NCBI GenBank assembly: GCA_964622375.1
Contig: CAZUQA010000108.1
Location: 1 to 20,612 of the forward strand
DNA from: CAZUQA01 sp964622375
GTDB lineage: Bacteria > Bacillota_I > Bacilli_A > Erysipelotrichales > Erysipelotrichaceae
Length of the DNA stretch: 20,612 nt
Direction of reading: 5' to 3'
In this document: positions 6,560 to 14,537 of the stretch, one piece after another
Numbering within the stretch: the first letter of the stretch is position 1
Layout: the number at the start of each line of letters is the position of its first letter
The notes under the pieces: generated by a model
What the model was told of the DNA's origin: nothing
The model's database searches: none
Seen by the model: the letters and a program-made list of their open reading frames with translations, nothing else
Made by a program: the position numbers and the translations under genes

Positions 6560-7603
6560 GTGAAATTATTCAAATCATTTTTGGTTTTCTTTCTTGTTCT
6601 GGGTCTTTTTGCCGGATGTGAGAAGAAACCAGTTGCGAAATTAGGGGGCGAGTTGGTTATTTATTCACCTAATTCAGCAGGCTTAGTTGACAATATTATT
6701 CCGGCTTTTGAGGAAAAATATGGTGTGACTGTACACTTAGTTTCCGCGGGAACCGGGGAATGTCTTGCTAAGATCGATGCAGAAAAGGAAAACCCCCAAG
6801 CTGATATTCTTTATGGTGGAATGAATTTGGGAGTTTTGAAACAATATCCCGATCTTTGGGAAGAGTATGTTTCACCCAATGATAAGCTTATTGATGAAGC
6901 GTATCGCAACAAAACCGGCTTTTTTACTAATTACTGTTTAGATGGTTCAGGCATTTTCATCATCAATAATAAACTAGCTAAAGAACTTGGCCTCGACGGT
7001 AAAATCAAAGGTTATAACGATTTATTGAATCCGGCATTGAAGGGTAAGATTTCTTACGGTGACCCGACAGCGTCTTCCAGCGCTTGGGCTGAATTATCCA
7101 ATATGTTAGCAGTAATGGGTGATGAACCCTACGATGAGAAAGCCTGGGCTTGGGTTGAAAAGTTTGTCGAAAACCTGGGCGGTATTCAAATCGGTAGTTC
7201 TTCGGCGGTTTGGAAAGGTGTCGTAGAAGGAGAATATGTGGTTGGTGTTTCTTATGAAGACCCCTGTGTCCAAGCTTTACAAGATGGCGCCGATGTTACT
7301 TTAGTTTACCCCGAAGAAGGTGCAGTTTGGTTACCGGCGGGTACGGCGATTATCAAAAACGCTAAAAATATGGCACAAGCCAAAGCTTTCATTGATTTTA
7401 TCATTTCTGAAGAGGGCCAAAAGCTCCAAGCTAAAACGACAGTTCGCGGAACAAACACTAAAATACCGCCAGAAAATCCCTTTGTTCAATCATTTAGTAA
7501 TTTAAAGATTATCGTTGAAGATATCGAATTTGTAGCTTCAAAGAAAACTGAATGGCAAGCACGTTATGCCCAAATCAGAGATAATTTAGCTTCAAAGAAA
7601 TAA
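6560..7603 (+). CDS. ABC transporter substrate-binding lipoprotein (AfuA/FbpA-like)
   Basis: Extracellular lipoprotein that captures the substrate for the transporter encoded next. It is 347 aa from GTG 6560, chosen because AAGGAGG (6547-6553) is 6 nt upstream and because the product then begins with a proper signal peptide; an in-frame TTG at 6503 would add 19 charged residues. The lipobox is LFAGC with the lipidated Cys20. The mature part starts LVIYSPNSAGLVDNIIPAFE and has the SAGTGECLAKI and ADILYGG motifs of the ferric/sugar-phosphate/phosphonate binding family. Where FbpA carries the paired iron-ligand tyrosines, this protein reads SYEDPC (231-236), so the FbpA iron site is not present. 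AfuA-type hexose phosphate, phosphonate or another anion is as likely as iron. The substrate remains open. Confidence 0.85.
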   Translation: MKLFKSFLVFFLVLGLFAGCEKKPVAKLGGELVIYSPNSAGLVDNIIPAFEEKYGVTVHLVSAGTGECLAKIDAEKENPQADILYGGMNLGVLKQYPDLWEEYVSPNDKLIDEAYRNKTGFFTNYCLDGSGIFIINNKLAKELGLDGKIKGYNDLLNPALKGKISYGDPTASSSAWAELSNMLAVMGDEPYDEKAWAWVEKFVENLGGIQIGSSSAVWKGVVEGEYVVGVSYEDPCVQALQDGADVTLVYPEEGAVWLPAGTAIIKNAKNMAQAKAFIDFIISEEGQKLQAKTTVRGTNTKIPPENPFVQSFSNLKIIVEDIEFVASKKTEWQARYAQIRDNLASKK

Positions 7604-7626
7604 GTTAAATCTCGGGGAATCAGATT

Positions 7627-8757
7627 ATGAGCGTCAATATTAAAATCAGGGACGCAATCAAACGTTACGGAGATAACACAATAATTTCTGGGCTATCCTT
7701 GGATGTAAAGGAGGGTGAATTCTTCACCCTCCTTGGTCCATCCGGCTGCGGGAAGACGACTTTGCTGCGGATGATTGCCGGCTTTAACACTATCGAAGGC
7801 GGAGACTTCTATTTCAATGATGTGCGGATAAACGATTTAGATCCGGCTAAACGCAACATTGGAATGGTGTTCCAAAACTATGCTATTTTTCCCCATTTAA
7901 ATGTCAGAAACAACGTGGCTTTTGGCTTAAAAAATCGTAAACTGCCAAAGGATGAGATTAACAAACTGACACAAGAATTTATGGAGTTGATGCATATTGC
8001 TGAATTTGCTGATCGTCAACCGGATAAACTCTCCGGCGGACAACAGCAAAGGGTGGCTTTAACGCGAGCCCTGGTCATTAAACCCGATGTCTTGTTGATG
8101 GATGAACCATTAAGCAATCTAGATGCCAAACTACGGGTTGAGATGCGGGCGGTTATTAAGGAAATTCAGAATACTGTGGGGATTACCAACATTTATGTCA
8201 CCCACGATCAGGAAGAAGCGATGGCGGTTAGTGACCGCATTGCAGTCATGAATGAGGGCGAGATACAACATATCGGCACACCGAAAGATTTATACCAAAG
8301 ACCGGCTAACTTGTTTGTGGCGACCTTTATTGGGCGCACCAATGTAATGTTAGCTCAGCTACAAAAAGAAAATAACAAAACATATTTAGTTTTAAGCCCA
8401 ACTTACAAATTGGAAATGGATAATATTTTACCACAATACCAAAGCGACCAAGCGGTGCAGGTCTCCATTCGTCCGGAAGAGTATGTCATTTTAACGGATA
8501 AAGAAAGCGGCTTAACAGCTACCATCGATGATTGTGTTTTCCTGGGTTTGAATACGCATTATTTTGCCCATTTAACAAATGGCGAAAGAATAGAAATCAT
8601 TCAGGAATCCTTAATAGATAGTACGATACCCAAAGGTGAAGTGGTGCATTTAAGTGTTAAAAGTGAAAAAGTCAATGTCTTTAGTGAAGATGGAGCAGTC
8701 AATATTGTTCGTGGTGTCAACAATGATGCTACACAATACAATAAGGCCAAAGAGTAA
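7627..8757 (+). CDS. ABC transporter ATP-binding protein (AfuC/FbpC/PotA class)
   Basis: Cytoplasmic ATPase of the second importer, 376 aa. Motifs are at the same positions as in the upstream potA: Walker A GPSGCGKTT (37-45), Q-loop VFQNYAIFPH, signature LSGGQ (135-139), Walker B VLLMDEP, and switch His193 in VTHD. The C-terminal region (from about 240) is TOBE-like and diverges from PotA. ATG 7627 is preceded only by a weak GGGGA at 7613-7617, so it is probably made in smaller amounts than the binding protein. A perfect 12-bp inverted repeat (7708-7734) lies inside the coding sequence at codons 28-36. The gene sits between the binding protein and fused permease genes, which defines it as their ATPase. 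Substrate unknown. Confidence 0.9.
   Translation: MSVNIKIRDAIKRYGDNTIISGLSLDVKEGEFFTLLGPSGCGKTTLLRMIAGFNTIEGGDFYFNDVRINDLDPAKRNIGMVFQNYAIFPHLNVRNNVAFGLKNRKLPKDEINKLTQEFMELMHIAEFADRQPDKLSGGQQQRVALTRALVIKPDVLLMDEPLSNLDAKLRVEMRAVIKEIQNTVGITNIYVTHDQEEAMAVSDRIAVMNEGEIQHIGTPKDLYQRPANLFVATFIGRTNVMLAQLQKENNKTYLVLSPTYKLEMDNILPQYQSDQAVQVSIRPEEYVILTDKESGLTATIDDCVFLGLNTHYFAHLTNGERIEIIQESLIDSTIPKGEVVHLSVKSEKVNVFSEDGAVNIVRGVNNDATQYNKAKE
7708..7734 (+). promoter_or_regulatory. Perfect 12-bp-stem inverted repeat inside the ATPase gene
   Basis: AAGGAGGGTGAA (7708-7719) and TTCACCCTCCTT (7723-7734) are exact reverse complements around TTC, about 80 nt after the ATPase start codon. The left arm contains a full Shine-Dalgarno sequence and the right arm resembles the 3' end of 16S rRNA. 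No T-run follows, so it is not a standard terminator. It may stabilise or cut the mRNA between the binding-protein gene and the rest of the operon. Confidence 0.5.
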
Positions 8758-8763
8758 AGACCT

Positions 8764-10422
8764 ATGAAAAAACGCTGGGATGTTTGGCTGATAATCTCAA
8801 CTGCAATCTTGCTGGCTTACGGATTTTTTATGTTGTATCCTTTGTTTACGATATTCAAATCGGCGGTTATCACCAATAATCAGTTTACTTTAGAGCATTT
8901 TGCTAAGTTTTTCGGGAAAGCGATTTACTTTCGATCACTAACGAACTCATTTAATGTTTCAATATGGACAACCGTCATCGCCTTGGTTTTAGGGGTGCCT
9001 TTGGCCTATTTCTATAATCTTTATGAAATTAAGGGGAAGACTTTTATTCAGATGATTATCATTCTCTGTTGTATGTCAGCGCCTTTCATAGGAGCTTATT
9101 CTTGGATTTTGTTAATGGGACGTTCCGGAATAATTACCCAACTAATTGAAGGCTTAGTCCGCAGTATCGGGTTTGCGACTTTTAAAATGCCGAGTATCTA
9201 CGGCTTTAACGGTATTCTGTTAGTCGGAGCATTACAACTATTTCCCCTGGTGTTTTTGTATGTTTCCGGTGCTCTTAAGAACATTGATAATTCCTTACTG
9301 GAAGCAGCCGAGAATATGGGCTGTTCCGGGTTCAAACGTTTCTTTAAGGTTATCATTCCTTTATGCATGCCGACAATCTTGGCGGCAGCCTTGATGGTTT
9401 TTATGCGGGCTTTTGCAGATTTTGGGACACCGCTATTAATCGGTGAGGGTTATCGAACTTTCCCGGTCGAGATTTACAATCAATATATGGGAGAAGTAGG
9501 AATCGATAAGAGTTTTGCCTCAGCTATTTCGATTATCGCAATTATTGTTACCGCGGTGATTTTTCTGGCGCAAAAGTTTATTGCCAACCGCTTTGATTTT
9601 AAAATGAATGCCTTAAACCCCATTGAAAGAAAAAAGGCTAAGCCCTTGGCAAGCCTGCTAATGCACGGCTTTACTTACTTTCTGGTATTTCTGGCTTTTT
9701 TACCCCAAATCTATGTGATGTACACCTCGTTTTTGAAAACCAGTGGTAAAATGTTTGTAAAAGGCTACAGTTTCAACAGCTACATCAAAGTTTCCAAAGA
9801 TTTGATAAATTCTTCAAAAAACACTTTTGTCATTGGCGGACTAGCCCTGGTAGTGGTGATATTGCTGGCAATCCTGATAGCTTATTTAGTAGTAAGAAGA
9901 AGGAGTGCGCTCAATAATTTGATTGACACTTTTTCGATGTTACCGCATATCATTCCGGGGTCCGTTGTCGGCATTGCTTTAGTGGTAGCCTTCAATCGTA
10001 AACCCTTCGCTTTAGCCGGAACAGCCATAATAATGATTATCGCTTTAATAATCCGGCGTTTGCCTTATACCATTCGTTCTTCGGTAGCCATCCTGCAACA
10101 GATTCCCTTGACTGTAGAAGAAGCGGCAATTTCCTTAGGCTCCAGTAAACTGGCTGCTTTCTTTAAAGTGACGGTTCCGATGATGGCTAATGGTATTTTG
10201 TCCGGAGCGATACTGAGTTGGGTAACCATCATTACCGAGATTTCGACGGCAGTTATCCTGTATAACTATCGCACCATGACTTTAACTTTAGCTATCTACA
10301 CTCAAGTTTTAAGAGGAGCCTATGGTCCGGGAGCTGCTATTGCGACGGCCTTAAATGTTTTCACTATTGTTTCTTTGTTGCTGTTTATGCGCGTTTCAAA
10401 AACCAAAGAAATAACTTTCTAA
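8764..10422 (+). CDS. ABC transporter permease, fused two-domain (AfuB/FbpB class)
   Basis: Membrane subunit of the second importer, 552 aa with about twelve membrane segments, equal to two permease domains in one chain. Each half has its own coupling motif: EAAENMGCSGFKRFFKVIIP (180-199) and EEAAISLGSSKLAAFFKVTVP (starting at 452). The linker with the new half begins around residue 285-300 (PIERKKAKPLASLLMHGF). Fusion of the two domains is the rule for iron(III)/AfuB/phosphonate-type importers and not for polyamine importers, so this is a distinct system from potABCD. ATG 8764 lies 7 nt after the ATPase stop with only a weak purine-rich ribosome binding site. A terminator follows, ending the operon. 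Confidence 0.9.
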   Translation: MKKRWDVWLIISTAILLAYGFFMLYPLFTIFKSAVITNNQFTLEHFAKFFGKAIYFRSLTNSFNVSIWTTVIALVLGVPLAYFYNLYEIKGKTFIQMIIILCCMSAPFIGAYSWILLMGRSGIITQLIEGLVRSIGFATFKMPSIYGFNGILLVGALQLFPLVFLYVSGALKNIDNSLLEAAENMGCSGFKRFFKVIIPLCMPTILAAALMVFMRAFADFGTPLLIGEGYRTFPVEIYNQYMGEVGIDKSFASAISIIAIIVTAVIFLAQKFIANRFDFKMNALNPIERKKAKPLASLLMHGFTYFLVFLAFLPQIYVMYTSFLKTSGKMFVKGYSFNSYIKVSKDLINSSKNTFVIGGLALVVVILLAILIAYLVVRRRSALNNLIDTFSMLPHIIPGSVVGIALVVAFNRKPFALAGTAIIMIIALIIRRLPYTIRSSVAILQQIPLTVEEAAISLGSSKLAAFFKVTVPMMANGILSGAILSWVTIITEISTAVILYNYRTMTLTLAIYTQVLRGAYGPGAAIATALNVFTIVSLLLFMRVSKTKEITF

Positions 10423-10440
10423 TAAAGAATAATTGAGCAC

Positions 10441-10466
10441 AAATCAGCTGAAAGGCTGATTTTTTA
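10441..10466 (+). terminator. Intrinsic terminator after the fused permease
   Basis: AAATCAGC (10441-10448) and GCTGATTT (10455-10462) form an 8-bp stem with loop TGAAAG, and the T-run is 10460-10465. It ends the second ABC operon 19 nt after the permease stop. Confidence 0.88.
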
Positions 10467-10498
10467 TAAGCTATATTGCGATTTATCACAACAAAATG

Positions 10499-10507
10499 TG
10501 CTATTAT
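10499..10507 (+). promoter_or_regulatory. Extended -10 promoter for ezrA
   Basis: TGC-TATTAT (10499-10507) matches the extended -10 form TGnTATAAT. A possible -35, TTGCGA at 10476, is 20 nt from the -10, too far to be ideal. The leader would be only about 10-12 nt. The placement between the preceding terminator and ezrA supports it. Confidence 0.5.
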
Positions 10508-10523
10508 ACTGGTAGGTATAATT

Positions 10524-12245
10524 ATGGAAAAAGTCATCGAATATTTGAAAAATCCGCTAACATTGTATATCGGAGGCGCTGTAGTTGCTTTGCTGTTTAT
10601 CATGATTTTCGTAAGAATGTTGCGTACAAAGAGCTTGCGTAATGCTTTTGCTACTTATAATTATGACTATAATTCACTTAAAACTGTCCCTTTGTTATTT
10701 AAGTTGAACAAGGCGACGGCTTTAGCTAAGGTTAGCCAGGAAATCAGAGAGATGGCAGAAGTCGCTAAAACCGATTATGATACCGTGGCGGATAATCTGA
10801 GAAAACTCATTGAGATTATCAGTGAAAGTGAAGACTATTTGGAACTGGGTAAAACCGGCAAAGTCAGAAAACGCATTGATGATATCGAAGATTTGTTGGC
10901 GCTGACTAAAGTTCAGGTCACCCAGCTTGATGAGCGACTTGATGAAATATTGGAACAAGAATCACAATTACGTTTGCGAATCAATAAACTAAAGGATCTG
11001 TATCAGGATATCAAACATGCCATCAATGCCGACGTTGACCGTTATGCTTATTGTATTGAAGTGGTTGATGAGCATATGACTCTGATTGAAGCCGAGTTTA
11101 CCAATTTTGAAAATGCGATTTTGGCATCGAAGTTTTCCGATGCTACCGAGATTATCAATGATATCTCAACGCGGGTTGCTAATCTCAATGCGATAATCAA
11201 CCAATCACCACTAGTGATTGAGAAAGCGAAAAATGAATTGCCCCAGATGCTGGATGCCGTTCGTAATCAATATATTGCAGCAATGGAGGCTGGAGTTTGT
11301 TTTAGCGGCTTGCCGATAGAAACAACTTTAGATACCATTGTCGAAGCTATTAAAAATACCGCCAGTGATATCCGCAGTGGGAAAGTAAATGAGATAGTTG
11401 AGCAGTTTAATAAATACAGCAGCCAATTACAGAATCTGACAGTGGCTATCAATAAGGAAATTCAAGCTTTCCAAGAGGTTAAAGCGCTTAATGAAGCCAT
11501 CAACACTCGTTTGGATTTGCAACAAAAGAAAGTTGCGGAGAATTTTCATCTCAGCGAGGATTTGCGTTTGCGCTATAAAGTCAGCAGTAATAACAGTGAT
11601 TTGAAACAGCAGGAAAACCAGCTTAATATTAATCGCAGTCAACTCAACAGTATCATGAGTGAGTTAAACAACCAAAAAACCTTAACTTCTAATTTATTGT
11701 TACGTCTGGTGGAACTGCAGACGGCAATTGAAAACAGTATTCTGGCACTTGACAGCTACTACAAAGGTTTAAAGGAAATAACCAAAGATGAAGATGCGGC
11801 TAAAGAGAATCTGTTGAAACTTAATCTTTTAGTTAATCAAACGATGGCAGCAGTCAACCGGCACTATCTGCCATCAATTTCCGAAACCTATCATTATGAT
11901 TTAAAAAAGGCGCAAGAGAAAATTGCCAATGTTGAAGCTTTGTTGAGTGAAGAGAAACTTCAAGTTGCGCAATTGAAGGCAACGATTGATGATGCTAATG
12001 ACTTTGTACGAGCGTTCTTTAATGAGGTTAATAATGTAGTGGGCACCTGTAAATTAGCGGAAAAGACAATTGTCTTCTGTAATAAATATCGGGCGACCTT
12101 CAGTGACATTGATTCCGACTTAACTAAAGCGGAAATGGCTTTTCATAATGGCGAGTATTCTGTGGCTTTAAGCTTGTCGTTACCAATTGCTCAAAGGATG
12201 TTTCCCACTAATTATTTAGATTTAATTAAGGAGTACAGCATTTGA
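10524..12245 (+). CDS. ezrA: Septation ring formation regulator EzrA
   Basis: Membrane-anchored spectrin-like division protein that restrains FtsZ ring assembly and links it to cell-wall synthesis in Gram-positive bacteria. It is 573 aa, matching the family. One membrane segment lies at about 11-33 (LTLYIGGAVVALLFIMIFV), followed by a long cytoplasmic coiled coil rich in Glu, Lys, Leu and Gln. The C-terminal conserved block (about 513-561: EKTIVFCNKYRATFSDIDSD and the following AEMAFHNGEYSVAL) aligns by eye with B. subtilis EzrA. The frame extends upstream to 10476, but ATG 10524 gives the right N-terminus and lies downstream of the predicted promoter. The next gene is a NifS desulfurase and then thiI, the same order as in B. 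subtilis (ezrA-nifZ-thiI). The stop TGA overlaps the downstream TTG start. Confidence 0.9.
   Translation: MEKVIEYLKNPLTLYIGGAVVALLFIMIFVRMLRTKSLRNAFATYNYDYNSLKTVPLLFKLNKATALAKVSQEIREMAEVAKTDYDTVADNLRKLIEIISESEDYLELGKTGKVRKRIDDIEDLLALTKVQVTQLDERLDEILEQESQLRLRINKLKDLYQDIKHAINADVDRYAYCIEVVDEHMTLIEAEFTNFENAILASKFSDATEIINDISTRVANLNAIINQSPLVIEKAKNELPQMLDAVRNQYIAAMEAGVCFSGLPIETTLDTIVEAIKNTASDIRSGKVNEIVEQFNKYSSQLQNLTVAINKEIQAFQEVKALNEAINTRLDLQQKKVAENFHLSEDLRLRYKVSSNNSDLKQQENQLNINRSQLNSIMSELNNQKTLTSNLLLRLVELQTAIENSILALDSYYKGLKEITKDEDAAKENLLKLNLLVNQTMAAVNRHYLPSISETYHYDLKKAQEKIANVEALLSEEKLQVAQLKATIDDANDFVRAFFNEVNNVVGTCKLAEKTIVFCNKYRATFSDIDSDLTKAEMAFHNGEYSVALSLSLPIAQRMFPTNYLDLIKEYSI
12228..12244 (+). promoter_or_regulatory. 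Ribosome binding site and TTG start of the desulfurase gene
   Basis: AAGGAG at 12228-12233 is 8 nt upstream of TTG 12242-12244, which overlaps the ezrA stop as TTGA. No ATG or GTG near this position would keep the N-terminal PEIYFDNAATTP block. Confidence 0.7.
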
Positions 12246-13363
12246 CACCGGAGATTTACTTTGATAATGCCGCTACCACCCCGGTAGAAAAAACGATAAG
12301 TGAAGCTTTGCTTAAACTGCTAGAGAATCAGTATTACAATGCTGATTCTTTATATGATAATGCCATCAAGCTAAAACAACAAATAGAAAAATCGCGGCAA
12401 GCAGTAGCGGCTTTGTTGGGGGCTAAAGCAGCTGAGCTTATTTTCACTTCCGGAGCTTCTGAAGGTAATAACCAAATTATTCGGGGTTTAGTTGACTATT
12501 ACGGTAATAAAAGACCACATTTGATTACCACAACGGTCGAACACTCCAGTGTGAAAGAAGTTTTTGACTACTATGAAAACCAAGGATTTCGCGTAGACCG
12601 GATTGCCGTGAACCAAAAAGGAGAATTGGATTTTCAACAATTGGCTACTTGTTTAAAAAAGGATACTCTATTGGTAAGTATCATGGCGGTAAACAATGAA
12701 GTAGGAACTATTTTTCCGGTTAATGAGTTAGCGCATTATGTCAAAGAGAATTCCCGCGCTTTCTTTCATAGTGACATGACACAAGCTTTAGCTAAGGTTC
12801 CCGTGTCTTTGGACAACATCGATTTTGCCAGTTTTTCTTTACACAAGATTGGGGGCTTAAAAGGTTCCGGCTTTATCTATAAACGTTGGGGAACGAATTT
12901 AATACCTTTAATTATGGGGGGGCAACAAGAGTTCAATCAACGAGCGGGAACTTCCAATGCACCTTATCAGTTGTTAGCAGCTAAAACTCTTGATTTAGCT
13001 TTAAAACAAGATCAGAATCAAATTAAGGGTTTAGCGGAAACTCTAGTCGTGGGCTTGCAGAAAATAGCTGCGGTAAAAATCAACAGTGCGCATGCAACGC
13101 CCTATATTGTCAACTTCTCTTTGGACAACATCAGTTCCCAAGTTGCCATAAATGCTTTAGCTAATAAAGGTATTATGGTAAGCGGACAGTCAACTTGTTC
13201 TACTAAAAAATACGAGTACTCTTTGGTTTTAAAAAATATGGGCTTCCCCGAAAAATTTTGTCGCAATTCACTGCGCGTAAGTTTCTGGCACCAAAACACC
13301 ATAAAAGAAGTTGAAATTTTTCTTAGGTGTTTGCAGGAGGTTATCAGTAGTTATGGTTTATGA
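12242..13363 (+). CDS. NifS/IscS-type cysteine desulfurase, partner of ThiI
   Basis: PLP enzyme that removes sulfur from cysteine to form a protein persulfide, here most likely for ThiI. It is 373 aa from a TTG start. Family landmarks are IYFDNAATTPV (5-15), SGASEGNNQIIRG (70-82), the PLP-stacking His101 in EHSSV, HSDMTQA (176-182), the Schiff-base Lys202 in SLHKIGGLKG, and the persulfide Cys319 in SGQSTCST on the mobile loop. The gene lies between ezrA and thiI as nifZ does in B. subtilis, where the pair makes 4-thiouridine. It overlaps ezrA by 4 nt and thiI by 11 nt. The loop around Cys319 (GQSTCSTKKYEYS) is slightly different from the common GSACSS form. A 13-pair stem with two G-U pairs occurs at 12321-12352, early in the gene. 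Confidence 0.92.
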   Translation: MTPEIYFDNAATTPVEKTISEALLKLLENQYYNADSLYDNAIKLKQQIEKSRQAVAALLGAKAAELIFTSGASEGNNQIIRGLVDYYGNKRPHLITTTVEHSSVKEVFDYYENQGFRVDRIAVNQKGELDFQQLATCLKKDTLLVSIMAVNNEVGTIFPVNELAHYVKENSRAFFHSDMTQALAKVPVSLDNIDFASFSLHKIGGLKGSGFIYKRWGTNLIPLIMGGQQEFNQRAGTSNAPYQLLAAKTLDLALKQDQNQIKGLAETLVVGLQKIAAVKINSAHATPYIVNFSLDNISSQVAINALANKGIMVSGQSTCSTKKYEYSLVLKNMGFPEKFCRNSLRVSFWHQNTIKEVEIFLRCLQEVISSYGL

Positions 13364-14528
13364 TTTTATTTTAGTGCGTTATGGCGAACTGACTTTGAAG
13401 GGTCATAATAAGAATGATTTTATCAAGCGCCTTAATCAAAATATCAAATCAGCTTTTTCGTCTTATCCCCAGCTTGACTACTTCAGTAAACACGACCGCC
13501 TGTTTATCGCGTTAAATGGTATGGATGGCAGGGAGTTAATCAAAAAGTTGGAAACGGTTTTTGGCATCAGTAGCTTTTCTTTAGCTTTGCGATGCGACAA
13601 TGATATCACGGCAATTCAACAAAAAGCTTTGAGCTTAACGCAAAACAGTAAAGCCCAAACTTTTAAGGTAAATGCGCGACGCAGCGATAAGCGTTTCCCC
13701 ATGATATCCGATCAGATCAATCGTCAGGTTGCTGCTGTTATTCTTAGCCATACCCAACTGCAAGTTGATGTACATCAGCCGGAGTTGACTTTGCTGATTG
13801 AGGTGCGCGATGATGGAACGTATATCATGGATAATAAATATTGGGGTGGGCAAGGATTGCCGCTTGGTAGCAGTGATCGGGCATTGTTGCTTTTGTCCGG
13901 GGGTATTGATTCAGTGGTTGCCGGCTATTTGACAATGAAAAAAGGTGTCAGTCTGCACTGTTTGCACTTTGAATCGGCGCCCTATACTTCGCTTCAAGCT
14001 CTGAATAAAGTCCGAGATTTGTGTCGGAAACTTAGTTTTTATCAAGGTCAGATAATACTGCATATCATTAGTTTTACTAAGATGCAATTAGCTATCAACA
14101 AAGCCGTACCGGAAAGCTACACCATTACAATAATGCGGCGTATGATGTTGCGAATTGCCGAGAAGCTGGCTTTAGCCAACAATTGTTTGGCTTTGGTCAG
14201 CGGTGAAAGTATCGGACAAGTTGCTTCCCAAACTTTAGCCAGCATGCAGGTTATCGGTGAGGTGGTCAATATACCACTTATTCGCCCTTTGGTCAGTTAT
14301 GATAAAGTCGAAATAATCAACCTGGCTAAAAAACTGGAGACCTATGAAATTTCTTGTTTGCCGTACGAAGACTGTTGCACGATTTTTACCCCCAAAAACC
14401 CAACGACTAAACCAAATTCCGCTAAGGCTTTGCGTTATGAGTCAGAATTGTCATATAATGAGTTGATACAGGAAGCTTTAGAAAATCAAGTAATTGAAGT
14501 AATTAAATATAATGAAGATAAGGAGTAG
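13353..14528 (+). CDS. thiI: tRNA 4-thiouridine synthetase / thiamine sulfur transferase ThiI
   Basis: Adenylates U8 of tRNA and inserts sulfur to give 4-thiouridine; homologues also pass sulfur towards thiamine. It is 391 aa from ATG 13353, which gives the standard N-terminus MVYDFILVRYGELTLKGHNK; the frame is open to 13311. The N-terminal ferredoxin-like and THUMP regions occupy about 1-165, with the PP-loop ATP site LLLSGGIDSVVAGYL at 179-193 (SGGIDS 182-187). The block ISCLPYEDCCTIFTPKNPTTKP near the C-terminus is typical of Gram-positive ThiI. There is no C-terminal rhodanese domain, as in other Firmicutes, so sulfur must come from the neighbouring desulfurase. AGGAGG at 13335-13340 is 12 nt upstream, a long spacing. 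Confidence 0.94.
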   Translation: MVYDFILVRYGELTLKGHNKNDFIKRLNQNIKSAFSSYPQLDYFSKHDRLFIALNGMDGRELIKKLETVFGISSFSLALRCDNDITAIQQKALSLTQNSKAQTFKVNARRSDKRFPMISDQINRQVAAVILSHTQLQVDVHQPELTLLIEVRDDGTYIMDNKYWGGQGLPLGSSDRALLLLSGGIDSVVAGYLTMKKGVSLHCLHFESAPYTSLQALNKVRDLCRKLSFYQGQIILHIISFTKMQLAINKAVPESYTITIMRRMMLRIAEKLALANNCLALVSGESIGQVASQTLASMQVIGEVVNIPLIRPLVSYDKVEIINLAKKLETYEISCLPYEDCCTIFTPKNPTTKPNSAKALRYESELSYNELIQEALENQVIEVIKYNEDKE

Positions 14529-14537
14529 ATATAGCTT

